From Gammaproteobacteria bacterium (GTDB taxonomy: Bacteria; Pseudomonadota; Gammaproteobacteria; Steroidobacterales; GCA-2729495), in assembly GCA_014337915.1 (NCBI GenBank), contig QUBU01000002.1:62001-126000 (forward strand): 64,000 bases of DNA, read 5' to 3'. Under the pieces are notes generated by a model that did no database searches, was not told the DNA's origin, and saw only the letters and a list, made by a program, of their open reading frames with translations. A program made the translations under genes and the position numbers. This document shows, piece by piece, positions 34,159-41,857 of the stretch. Numbering within the stretch: the stretch's first letter is position 1; every line of letters starts with the position of its first letter.

Positions 34159-35421
34159 GTGACTGCTCCCTCGTCCCCTGGTGAGTTTCGCCGTGGCTGG
34201 CCGGTGCTGCTGGCCTCTTTGCTCGGTATCGCCTGCGGGGCCTCGCCGCTGCCGTTCAACACGCTCGGCTTTTTCATCGGTCCCCTGCAGCAGGAGTTCG
34301 GCTGGTCGCTGCGCGACATCAGCCTGGGGCTGACCATCTACGGCGTCCTCGGGGCCCTGATGGCGCCGCTGTTCGGCATGCTGGCGGATCGCCATGGCGT
34401 GCGGCCCGTGGCTCTGGGTTCGCTGGCCGCTTTCGGCCTGGTGTTCGCCGGCTTCGCGCTGCTGCCGGCGTCGCTGGCCGCGTTCTACGGGCTGTGGGTC
34501 CTGGTGGGCCTGGTCGGCATCGGCTCGACACCGGTGACCTGGTCGCGTGCCGTGAACCTGTGGTTCTTCCGGCAGCGCGGGCTGGCGCTGGGGACCACAC
34601 TGGTGGGCACCAGCCTGGCGGCCATGCTGTTGCCGCCGCTGACGGTGTGGCTGATCGCGCGGTTCGGCTGGCGCCCGGCCTTTCCGCTGCTGGCACTGCT
34701 GCCGCTCGCTCTGGCGCTGCCCGTCGGCATCATTCTGTTTCGCGAGCCGCGCCCGGAGGAGCGGCCACCGGAACTGGCTGCGGCAACGGCGAATGGGCGG
34801 CCGGCACTCGCTGGCCTGACGCTGGCCGAGTGCCTGCGCGGCCGGCAGCTGTGGATCCTGCTGGCATCCATCCTCATGGTTGCCTTCGCTTATGGCGGCG
34901 CGGTGATCCACCTGCCGCGCATGCTCGAGGCCAATGGCTTTTCGCCGCCACAGGCTGCGCCGCTGATGAGCCTGCTCGGGCTGTCGGTGCTGGTCGGCCG
35001 CATCGGCAGCGGCCTGCTGCTCGATCGCTTCTGGGCGCCACTGGTGACGCTGCCGCTGCTGGCATTGCCGGCACTGGCCTGTGTGCTGCTGATGGGCAGC
35101 GAGCTGACGCTGCCGGCCGCGGCGCTGGCCGTCACGCTGCTCGGGCTGTCCTCGGGTGCGGAAACCGACCTGATCGCCTATCTCGCCGGCCGCTACTTCG
35201 GCATGGCGCACTACGGCAGGATCTACGGCTTTCTTTACATGGGATTCGCGCTGGCGACCTCGGCCTCACCGGCCGCCTACGGCTGGGTGCGCGATGCCAC
35301 TGGCAGCTACGACCGGATGCTCGGCGTCGCTGGCCTGCTGTTCGTCAGCGGTGCGCTGCTGCTGCTGGCACTGGGCCGCTACCCGGAGACCAGCGGGGTG
35401 GACGAGGCGAGCGCCCGCTAG
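34159..35421 (+). CDS. MFS transporter (monocarboxylate/oxalate-formate-like)
   Basis: The 420-aa integral inner-membrane protein has about 12 hydrophobic helices, a short basic lead and the MFS loop motif GMLADRHGVRPVALG between helices 2 and 3. The pattern (FFIGPLQQEFGWSLRDISLG at the start, GRIGSGLLLDRFWAPLV in the second half) resembles the monocarboxylate or oxalate/formate antiporter-like MFS group. The substrate cannot be read from sequence. The start is GTG at 34159 with no ribosome site; AATACT ends 6 nt before it. It overlaps the convergent DGQHR gene by 4 nt in a shared CTAG. Confidence 0.85.
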   Translation: MTAPSSPGEFRRGWPVLLASLLGIACGASPLPFNTLGFFIGPLQQEFGWSLRDISLGLTIYGVLGALMAPLFGMLADRHGVRPVALGSLAAFGLVFAGFALLPASLAAFYGLWVLVGLVGIGSTPVTWSRAVNLWFFRQRGLALGTTLVGTSLAAMLLPPLTVWLIARFGWRPAFPLLALLPLALALPVGIILFREPRPEERPPELAAATANGRPALAGLTLAECLRGRQLWILLASILMVAFAYGGAVIHLPRMLEANGFSPPQAAPLMSLLGLSVLVGRIGSGLLLDRFWAPLVTLPLLALPALACVLLMGSELTLPAAALAVTLLGLSSGAETDLIAYLAGRYFGMAHYGRIYGFLYMGFALATSASPAAYGWVRDATGSYDRMLGVAGLLFVSGALLLLALGRYPETSGVDEASAR

Positions 35422-36551
35422 CCTGCGGAGTCCTTCCGCGGCTTGACCTCGATCCCCGCGGCACGCGCCAGTTCGCGGTGGATGCGCCCGACGCGCTCGA
35501 TCTGCCCCTTGGCGGGGAAGCGTTCGTAGAAGCCCTCGCTGCGGAACTCGCGCAGCTTGCCGGCCCAGGGGGCCAGGCGGCGTTGCCAGCGGGCCTGGCG
35601 GCCCTCGGCGGGCTCGGCATCCTCGCGGCAGAGATCGAAACACACGCGCAGCATGGCTTTGAGCGTCACCGGCCGCGTGACCATGTAGCCAGCGTGCCCC
35701 CAGGCTTCGCCCCAGACTTTCTCGGCGGCCTTGAGGAAATCGCGCAGGCGCTCGTAGTAGCGCTCGGCATCGCGCGCCAGGTTGTCGCGGCGGGCGAGGC
35801 TGCGCCAGTCGGCCAGCGCCCACTTGTGCAGTTCGCTGAACAGCTCGGCCTGCAGGATCCACTTCTCCTGGCGGCTGCGGTTGCCGAGGCGGTTGATCTT
35901 GTAGCGCAGCGGGCTGTCGCCGCTGTTGTATAGCCGGTCGACGATCCGGGCAGCGAACTTCTTGTCGGGCGCCGCCCAGGAAACGCGCTCGTAGAGGTCC
36001 ACCAGGTGGCTCTTGTTGATGCGCGTCGGCGTGGAATTGATGATGACGAACATCTCGGTGGCGAAGTCCTCGCTCTTGCCGTCGAAGATCACGCAGGGCA
36101 CGTGCATGGTCTTCGCGTCCTGCGGATGTTCCTTTGCGTAGAAGTGCAGGGCGGCGAGGCGGTGCTGGCCGTCGATGATCAGGTAGCGGCCGCGTGGCAC
36201 CTCGAGGTTGCCGACGCTGTCGTAGCGGTCGAGCGGATCGAAGCGCAATGTCTCGCTGGTGAACAGCAGCACCGTGCCCGGAATGGGCGGCTGGCTCACC
36301 GCCGTGTCGTAGAAATTCTTGATCGCCGCGACCTTGCTCTTCGAGAGCTGCCGCTGGAAGGCCTTGTCCGTGGACTCGATGCGGGAGATGAACTGGCCGA
36401 CCTCGTCGCCGGCGGCGACTTCTTCCGCCGCGATGCGGTCGCCCTCGGCATAGAAACGGCTGATGAAGCGCACCTTCCCGAGCAGGTCCTCGGCCGGGTA
36501 GGCGACGAAGTAGAAGACGCTGTCCTTTTGCCTGACGCGCGTAGCCAGCAT
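35418..36551 (-). CDS. DGQHR-domain (DndB-like) protein, orphan
   Basis: The 377-aa product carries the DGQHR motif at residues about 127-131 in GRYLIIDGQHRLAALHFYAK, with a following helix-rich region (FVIINSTPTRINKSHLVDLY). This motif defines the DGQHR/DndB-type family, one branch of which regulates DNA phosphorothioate modification. No dndA, dndCDE or nuclease partner lies nearby, so it is an orphan and its role is open. The start ATG at 36549-36551 has no ribosome site; TATGAT lies 6 nt upstream, suggesting a leaderless message. A copy of the dispersed repeat ends 45 nt before the start. Confidence 0.82.
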   Translation of the reverse strand: MLATRVRQKDSVFYFVAYPAEDLLGKVRFISRFYAEGDRIAAEEVAAGDEVGQFISRIESTDKAFQRQLSKSKVAAIKNFYDTAVSQPPIPGTVLLFTSETLRFDPLDRYDSVGNLEVPRGRYLIIDGQHRLAALHFYAKEHPQDAKTMHVPCVIFDGKSEDFATEMFVIINSTPTRINKSHLVDLYERVSWAAPDKKFAARIVDRLYNSGDSPLRYKINRLGNRSRQEKWILQAELFSELHKWALADWRSLARRDNLARDAERYYERLRDFLKAAEKVWGEAWGHAGYMVTRPVTLKAMLRVCFDLCREDAEPAEGRQARWQRRLAPWAGKLREFRSEGFYERFPAKGQIERVGRIHRELARAAGIEVKPRKDSAG

Positions 36552-36596
36552 GGCCGGATCATACCGCAGTTCACCGCCACCAGCCGCCCGTCCCCT

Positions 36597-36617
36597 AAAA
36601 GGTGCCTGACATATTTT
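36597..36617 (-). repeat. Dispersed 20-bp repeat, copy 3 (before DGQHR gene)
   Basis: Read on the minus strand this is AAAATATGTCAGGCACCTTTT, one base different from copies 1 and 2 over the 20-bp core. In its own orientation it ends 45 nt before the DGQHR start codon. It also lies 59 nt before the divergent DUF4136 gene. Confidence 0.8.
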
Positions 36618-36676
36618 CCCGGCGCGGGTCCGCGGCGCGCTAGGATGCCGTCCATGCCTGCCAGAGGAGACCCGCC

Positions 36677-37234
36677 ATGCGCCTGACCCTGAAAACCGCC
36701 GGACTGCTGGTGCTGCTGTGCGCGCTCGCCGCCTGTGCCACCAGTTCAGCGCCGGGGCATGAGTCCCAGAAGGATCCCGGGACAGACATCGCCGCCTACC
36801 GCAGCTTCGCCTGGCAGCCCGCGCTCGGCGAGGGCGCCGGGGACCAGCCCACGCGCCTGCTCGATGCCCGGATCCGCGATGCCATCCAGGCAGAGCTCAC
36901 CGGCCGCGGCTATGTCGAGGATGCAGCCAGCCCGGGGTTCCTCGTGACCTACGAGACGACGCTGAAGGACAAGGTGAAATCCAGCCCGTTCCGCATCGGC
37001 CTCGGCATGGGTGGCTTCAGCGGCAATGTCGGCGGCTCGGTGAACGTCGGCACCCCGAGCGTGAAGAATTACCAGGAGGGCACGCTGGTGATCCACGCCA
37101 TCGATGCCGCGACCCGCCGGGAGGTCTGGTACGGCACGGTGTCCGGCGAGGTGGACCGCAGTTCGCTGGACGCGGCGGCGGTGGCCCGCGCGGTCGGCAT
37201 CGCCCTGCAGGATTTCCCGCGCCGGGCCCCGTGA
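36677..37234 (+). CDS. DUF4136 lipoprotein
   Basis: This is a 185-aa protein with a lipoprotein signal peptide (TAGLLVLLCALAAC, lipobox LAAC, Cys20). The mature part has the DUF4136 pattern: an early AAYRSFAWQP, a middle ADFLV-type strand (GFLVTYETTLKDKV) and a C-terminal GTLVIHAIDAATRREVWYGT. The central Gly-rich stretch GLGMGGFSGNVGGSVNVG is common in the family. The function is unknown; it is probably anchored in the outer membrane. AGGAG lies 8 nt before the ATG. Confidence 0.85.
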   Translation: MRLTLKTAGLLVLLCALAACATSSAPGHESQKDPGTDIAAYRSFAWQPALGEGAGDQPTRLLDARIRDAIQAELTGRGYVEDAASPGFLVTYETTLKDKVKSSPFRIGLGMGGFSGNVGGSVNVGTPSVKNYQEGTLVIHAIDAATRREVWYGTVSGEVDRSSLDAAAVARAVGIALQDFPRRAP

Positions 37235-37244
37235 TGCCGCCGCG

Positions 37245-38723
37245 CTAGCGCGCCGCCACCTGGTAGCGCCGCAGCCCGACGAAGGGCAGCAGCGTCACCC
37301 CGGCGCAGACCAGTAGCAGGCCCGCCAGCGAAGTCGCCAGCCGGCCGAGCACCGTGGTCAGCGACTCCGGCACATAGCTGAAACTGGGGAACTGGTCGTA
37401 ATCCGCCGGCCGCAGCGGCTCGCGCTTGAGGAAGCGGCTGGCGAAGAAGTCATTCCACTGGCTACGGAAGCGGAAGGCCTGGTCGAGGAAGTCCTGGTAG
37501 CGGGCGGTGCTGGTACCGGAGATCTCGTTCAGCGCCAGCTGCATCATGATCGCCGGCGAGAGGTACTGGAAGCGCTGCACCAGGCCTTCCTGGTGCAGGG
37601 ACTGCTCGCGGAACTGCTCGTAGAGCGGCAGCAGGGCCTTTTCGATGTTCGCGGCATTGGCCTGGGCGAGCGTCAGGAAGTCCATGGCGCGCTGGTCGCC
37701 GGTGGGCACCTGGTCCATGTGCTCGGAATAAAACCGGTCGAGCGCGCTACCCATGTTCTTCTCGCCCGCGGTCTGTGCTTCGCGTGCGGCAACGATCAGG
37801 TCCATGCGCGAGGGCGCCGGGTACAGGGTGGTCGCCAGCAGGCTGACGAGCGTGGGCACGACCACCACCAGGATCAGCCAGATGCCGGCGAGGATGGTGC
37901 CATTGGTGGCCGAGCTTCTGCCATAGACATTGACCAGCACCGCCAGCGAAAACCAGAACAGGCTGTAGAGCAGGGTGGCAATGATCCACAGCGCAAACCT
38001 GACCCAGGTCTCGGCCTGGTCGAGCTGCGTGCCGACGCTGAGCAGCGCCAGCAGCCCGAAGCCCACCACGACGGCGAGGATCACCGCGGCACGGGCCACG
38101 ATCTTCGAGGCCATGAGCTCGCGCAGCGAAACCGGATGGGCAAGGATCATTGCCAGCGTGCCGCGTTCCTTCTCGCTGGAGAGCAGGTCGTAGGTCATGG
38201 CGAGGATGAAGATCGGCAGCAGGAAGATGACCACGAAGGCGATGTCGAACGGCCCGGTCTGCAGGTTCACCGGGTTCTCGGTTTCGAGGTTCTTGATCAT
38301 GTCGAGCGTGGTGCCCATGGAGGCCGGCAGGTAATTCAGCTGCACGTCGCTCTGGCCGATAGACAGCGCGGCCAGCCCGGTGGGCGGCAGCACCACGTAG
38401 GCTGCGGTCTCGGCGCCGACGACCCCGGCGTTGGTGCCCTGCGGCGGCCCGCGGCCGGGAACGTGGTTGACGGTGGCGAACTCGTAGGTGCCACCACTGG
38501 CAGCTACTTCCGCGGCGTAGGCCTCGGTGTCCTGGCGCATCTTCGCGCGCTCGCCATTCTCGAAGGCGACGGCATCGGCTGCGCCCTTCGCCTGGCGCGT
38601 GATCGCGCGGCCGCCGGCGAAGGCGGCGAAACCGATAGCGAACACCAGCAGGGCAAGGATCGCCCACAGCGCGCCGGTGCGGGCCAGGGAGCGGGTTTCG
38701 TGGGAGATGATGAGGCGGTACAT
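37245..38723 (-). CDS. ABC-2 transporter permease (DUF3526 family), second of pair
   Basis: The 492-aa membrane protein starts MYRLIISHETRSLARTGALW. It has one N-terminal helix, a large extracytoplasmic region (about residues 45-160, with GTTLDMIKNLETENPVNLQT near its end) and a cluster of helices from about residue 165 (FDIAFVVIFLLPIFILAMTY), plus the cytoplasmic SSEKERGTLAMILAHPVSLR coupling segment. This is the ABC-2/DUF3526 exporter permease pattern. It overlaps the start of its neighbour by 1 nt (TGATG). It is the distal gene of a three-gene exporter operon. Confidence 0.85.
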   Translation of the reverse strand: MYRLIISHETRSLARTGALWAILALLVFAIGFAAFAGGRAITRQAKGAADAVAFENGERAKMRQDTEAYAAEVAASGGTYEFATVNHVPGRGPPQGTNAGVVGAETAAYVVLPPTGLAALSIGQSDVQLNYLPASMGTTLDMIKNLETENPVNLQTGPFDIAFVVIFLLPIFILAMTYDLLSSEKERGTLAMILAHPVSLRELMASKIVARAAVILAVVVGFGLLALLSVGTQLDQAETWVRFALWIIATLLYSLFWFSLAVLVNVYGRSSATNGTILAGIWLILVVVVPTLVSLLATTLYPAPSRMDLIVAAREAQTAGEKNMGSALDRFYSEHMDQVPTGDQRAMDFLTLAQANAANIEKALLPLYEQFREQSLHQEGLVQRFQYLSPAIMMQLALNEISGTSTARYQDFLDQAFRFRSQWNDFFASRFLKREPLRPADYDQFPSFSYVPESLTTVLGRLATSLAGLLLVCAGVTLLPFVGLRRYQVAAR

Positions 38724-40165
38724 CAGTTTCTCTCCAGGCTCATGCGCTTGACGGCAACCAGTGCCAGCACGATGGTGGCTAGCAGCCAGCCGGCCAGCAG
38801 GGTGAAGTTGCCGGCCTGCGAGGCGATGACGTCGCGCAGGGCCGGGGGTTCGTAGCGGAACGGCGGCACGATGGCGAAGACGTCCTCGTTGGCGATCATG
38901 TAGTTGGTGGCGCTGTTGACGCCGTTGAGGTTCGCCGCCGCCTGCGACAGGTAGGTGTTCATCTTCAGCACCATGTTGCGGCGAAAGACCTCGGTTTCCG
39001 CCATGAACCTGTTGTGCTGGATCAGGTCGGTGCCCGCCAGCGTCATGGAGATCGAGCGCAATGGCAGCAACGGTGCCAGCAGGCCCAGCCGGTCCTGCAG
39101 CCGCAGCTGGCGCGCGTATTCGTCACGCACCGCGTTGTAGTGCTGCTCGAACACCGGATGGTCCAGCTCCTCGAGCTTCTGCATGCTGACCGCCGTCCAG
39201 TACACCGGCAGGTCCTGGACGCGGGAGACACCGTACTTCCTGAACAGCTCGCCCCGGTACTGGGCGAGCTTGATGCGCGGCGAGATGCCGTCGATGCCGC
39301 GCTTCTGGTGTTCCTTCATCTCGGCCATGAAGGTGCCGAAGGCGGGGGAGGGCTCGACCAGGCGGGAAACCTCCGCGGCGGTTTTCGGCATGATGAAGGC
39401 GGTGAAGGCCCAGAAGCCGACCAGCGCCATCAGCGCCGTGCGGGCGGTCTTCGCCCAGGCGGAGACCGCCAGCGTCAGGAACAGGAACACCGCGGCGTAG
39501 CCCAGGTAGGCACCGCCGATCAGTGCCACGCGAGTCCAGATACCGCCACCCGCGGTCTGCAGGCCGGTGGCCGCCAGTGCCAGCGCACCCACCGCCAGGC
39601 AGGGCAGCACCACCAGCAGCACGGCGGCGGCGATGCCCGCCGCCTTGCCCCAGAGCAGGCTGCCACGGCTGACACCCATGCTCATCAGCTGGCGCAGCGT
39701 GCCGGTCTCGCGCTCACCCGAGAAGGCCGTGAAGCCGAGGAAGATGATCAGCAGCGGCAGCAGCACCTGCAGGATCATGGCGCCGTTGAGCTCGCCGAAG
39801 CGCGCCACAGCGCTGGTGTCGGTGGCTGGGCGGGCGATGGCGAAGTTCTGCTTGTGGGCCTCCATGAACACGGCCGTGCCCGCGTAGTTGACGATGCCGC
39901 TGTCGAAGAACGCCAGCGGACCGAGCGGCTTGAACGCGTAGTTGCCGTAGTGGGCGGCGGTGTGGGGATTCTTGTCGCCCTGCTTCAGCCACTGCGTGTT
40001 GGTGGATCCCTGAGCGGTGGCCTGGATCTGCGAGTAGCTGTTGAAGCGCTGCCAGCCCGCCAGCAGCGCGGTGACCAGCAGCAGGACCATCAGCGCGGCC
40101 GTCCACTTGAAGCGGCCGTCACGGACGATCTCCAGGAATTCCTTGCGGGCGATGGTGGCGATCAT
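38723..40165 (-). CDS. ABC-2 transporter permease (DUF3526 family), first of pair
   Basis: The 480-aa membrane protein starts MIATIARKEFLEIVRDGRFK, the usual ABC-2 permease opening. It has an early transmembrane helix, a large outer loop, then the helices LQVLLPLLIIFLGFTAFSGE with the coupling segment RETGTLRQLMSMGVSRGSLL. It is a paralogue-like partner of the next gene, so the exporter is probably a heterodimer of two DUF3526 permeases with one ATPase. The cargo is unknown. Confidence 0.85.
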   Translation of the reverse strand: MIATIARKEFLEIVRDGRFKWTAALMVLLLVTALLAGWQRFNSYSQIQATAQGSTNTQWLKQGDKNPHTAAHYGNYAFKPLGPLAFFDSGIVNYAGTAVFMEAHKQNFAIARPATDTSAVARFGELNGAMILQVLLPLLIIFLGFTAFSGERETGTLRQLMSMGVSRGSLLWGKAAGIAAAVLLVVLPCLAVGALALAATGLQTAGGGIWTRVALIGGAYLGYAAVFLFLTLAVSAWAKTARTALMALVGFWAFTAFIMPKTAAEVSRLVEPSPAFGTFMAEMKEHQKRGIDGISPRIKLAQYRGELFRKYGVSRVQDLPVYWTAVSMQKLEELDHPVFEQHYNAVRDEYARQLRLQDRLGLLAPLLPLRSISMTLAGTDLIQHNRFMAETEVFRRNMVLKMNTYLSQAAANLNGVNSATNYMIANEDVFAIVPPFRYEPPALRDVIASQAGNFTLLAGWLLATIVLALVAVKRMSLERN

Positions 40166-40196
40166 GGCGGTGGCTCCCCCTGTGCCGGCGGCCGGC

Positions 40197-40898
40197 TCAG
40201 TGCATGTGCTCCAGGTAGATGCGCTCGAGGTCGGCGTGGGAGACCTCGTCGGTGGACAGTTCCTGCACCAGCTGGCCGCCGCGCATGATGCCGATGCGGG
40301 TGCCGGTCTCCTTGGCGCGGAACAGGTCGTGGGTCGCCATGAGGATCGCGGCGCCCTCGGATTTCAGCTGCACCAGCAGCTCGGAGAACTCGTTGCTGGC
40401 CTTGGGATCGAGGCCGGAGGTCGGCTCGTCGAGCAGCAGCGCACGCGCCTGCTTGGCGAGCGCGATGGCGACACCGACCTTCTGGCGCATGCCCTTGGAG
40501 TAGGTCTTCACGCGCCGGCCAGCGGCGTCTTCCTGCAGGCCGACCCGCCTGAGGAAGCCGCGGTAGTCGTCCGCGGAGTATTCGTCGTGACCACCGAGCC
40601 GCGCGAAATACTCGAGGTTCTCCATGCCGGTCAGGTTGCCGTAGAGCATGACCTGCTCGGGGATGTAGGCGAGGTAGCGCTTGGTCTGCAGCGGATCGGC
40701 GTTGACGTCGATGCCGTTCACGCGTGCCACGCCGGAAGTAGGCGTGACGAAATTCAGGAACAGGTTGATGGTGGTGGTCTTGCCGGCACCGTTGGCGCCG
40801 AGCAGGCAGTAGATGTCGCCGCCGTTGACGCGCAGGTTCAACCCCTTGAGGGCCTGGTAGTCGCCGTAGGTTTTCTTCAGGTCGATGGCTTCCAGCAC
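40197..40898 (-). CDS. ABC transporter ATP-binding protein
   Basis: The 233-aa ATPase has Walker A GANGAGKTT (about residues 34-42), the signature YSKGMRQKVGVAIAL, Walker B ALLLDEPTSGLDPKA and the switch ATHDLF. It begins MLEAIDLKKTYGDYQALKGL, the opening seen in NosF/CcmA-like ATPases for ABC-2 exporters. It is the first gene of the exporter operon, 31 nt before the first permease, and is divergent from the tetR gene across 119 nt. Confidence 0.93.
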   Translation of the reverse strand: MLEAIDLKKTYGDYQALKGLNLRVNGGDIYCLLGANGAGKTTTINLFLNFVTPTSGVARVNGIDVNADPLQTKRYLAYIPEQVMLYGNLTGMENLEYFARLGGHDEYSADDYRGFLRRVGLQEDAAGRRVKTYSKGMRQKVGVAIALAKQARALLLDEPTSGLDPKASNEFSELLVQLKSEGAAILMATHDLFRAKETGTRIGIMRGGQLVQELSTDEVSHADLERIYLEHMH

Positions 40899-40982
40899 GA
40901 TGACGCCGCTCCCTCAGTGGCTGAATCGAAGACGCGGCATGCCCCCGCGGCATCCGCTGTCGAATCGTCCCGGCCAAAGAAA

Positions 40983-41011
40983 TTGACCAGTCGGTCACAA
41001 ATTCTTAATCT
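40983..41011 (+). promoter_or_regulatory. tetR promoter with overlapping palindromic operator
   Basis: TTGACC (40983-40988), 17 nt and TAATCT (41006-41011) make a good sigma-70 promoter. TGACC-AGTC-GGTCA (40984-40997) is an inverted repeat covering the -35 and spacer, the type of site TetR repressors bind. It lies about 86 nt before the divergent ABC ATPase start, so one operator could control both directions. Predicted transcription starts near 41018, at the first tetR ATG. Confidence 0.7.
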
Positions 41012-41017
41012 GCGGCC

Positions 41018-41809
41018 ATGGCCATGTCAACCACGAAGCGGAAGCAGATGCGAGGCAGCAAGGCGACCGCGGCCACCGGCGCGCGGAAAACCGGCAAGGG
41101 CAGAGGGCCGGGCAGGGGCCGGGCCAGCAACCCGGCCAGGAGCCTGGTCAAGGACCCAGTCAAAGGCCCGATCAAGGGCCCGGTCAAGGGCCCGGTCAAG
41201 GGCCCGGTCAAGGGTAAGGGCCAGCTCAGGCGCGAAGCCACCGAGGCGCTGCTGGTGGAGGCCTTCGGCCGCATCGTCCAACGCCACGGCCTGCGCTTTG
41301 TCGGCGTCAACGAGGTGGTGAAGGAGGCCGGGGTCGGCAAGGCGCTGCTGTACCGGTACTTCGGCGGCCTGCCCGGCCTGGTGGAGGCCTGGGGCCGGGA
41401 AAACCGTATCTGGCCCAAGCTGGTGGACATGGTGCCGCTGTCCGGCGCGCCGGGCGCCACGGCGGCGCAGGTCCTGAAGAAGATCGTGGTGCGCAATGCC
41501 CAGGTGCACCGCGACGATCCGGTGCGCGTGGAGATGCTGGCCGACGAACTCATGACGCCCACGGCGATTTCCGGCGCACTGGGCGAGATCCGCAAGCAGG
41601 TGGGCCGCGATCATGCGGCACTGTTTGCCCGCAACCGCGACTTCCGCGACCACCACCTGACCATGGTGGTCATGATGGCGGCGGCGAGCTACCTCGCCAT
41701 GCGCGCCGTGAAGGCGCCGCGGTTCATGGGCGAGGATCTGGCCGATGCCGCTACCTGGACCCGGCTCATGGCGGAAATCGAGGCGATCATCGAACGGGTG
41801 GTGGGCTGA
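41018..41809 (+). CDS. TetR-family regulator with basic repeat tail
   Basis: The 263-aa product has an unusual N-terminal 70 residues, Lys/Gly/Arg/Pro-rich with tandem KGPV units. The TetR DNA-binding helices follow (EALLVEAFGRIVQRHGLRFV, GVNEVVKEAGVGKALLYRYF at about 90-118) and then a ligand-binding helical domain. The most likely target is the divergent ABC exporter. The ATG at 41018 coincides with the predicted transcription start. An internal ATG at 41048, with GGA about 6 nt before it, could also be used. The tail could add non-specific DNA affinity. Confidence 0.87.
   Translation: MAMSTTKRKQMRGSKATAATGARKTGKGRGPGRGRASNPARSLVKDPVKGPIKGPVKGPVKGPVKGKGQLRREATEALLVEAFGRIVQRHGLRFVGVNEVVKEAGVGKALLYRYFGGLPGLVEAWGRENRIWPKLVDMVPLSGAPGATAAQVLKKIVVRNAQVHRDDPVRVEMLADELMTPTAISGALGEIRKQVGRDHAALFARNRDFRDHHLTMVVMMAAASYLAMRAVKAPRFMGEDLADAATWTRLMAEIEAIIERVVG
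41150..41209 (+). repeat. 12-bp tandem repeat inside tetR coding region
   Basis: Five 12-nt units encode K(D/G)P(V/I). The last three are identical (AAGGGCCCGGTC); the first two have drifted. The unit is a multiple of three, so slippage changes the number of KGPV units without a frameshift. Confidence 0.92.
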
Positions 41810-41823
41810 GGCGGTTTCGGGCA

Positions 41824-41829
41824 TACAAT
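41824..41829 (+). promoter_or_regulatory. Possible -10 element of the Asp-box gene
   Basis: TACAAT lies 28 nt before the ATG at 41858, just after the tetR stop. No good -35 is seen. A GGGAGGAG ribosome site lies between it and the ATG. Confidence 0.35.
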
Positions 41830-41857
41830 CGGCGCTGGACAACGGGAGGAGCCTTCC

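Noticed and set aside
33388-35211. 607-codon minus-strand open frame across the PEP-CTERM and MFS genes
   Set aside because: It runs through a strong intrinsic terminator and is extremely Gln/Arg/His-rich; the plus-strand genes are clear.
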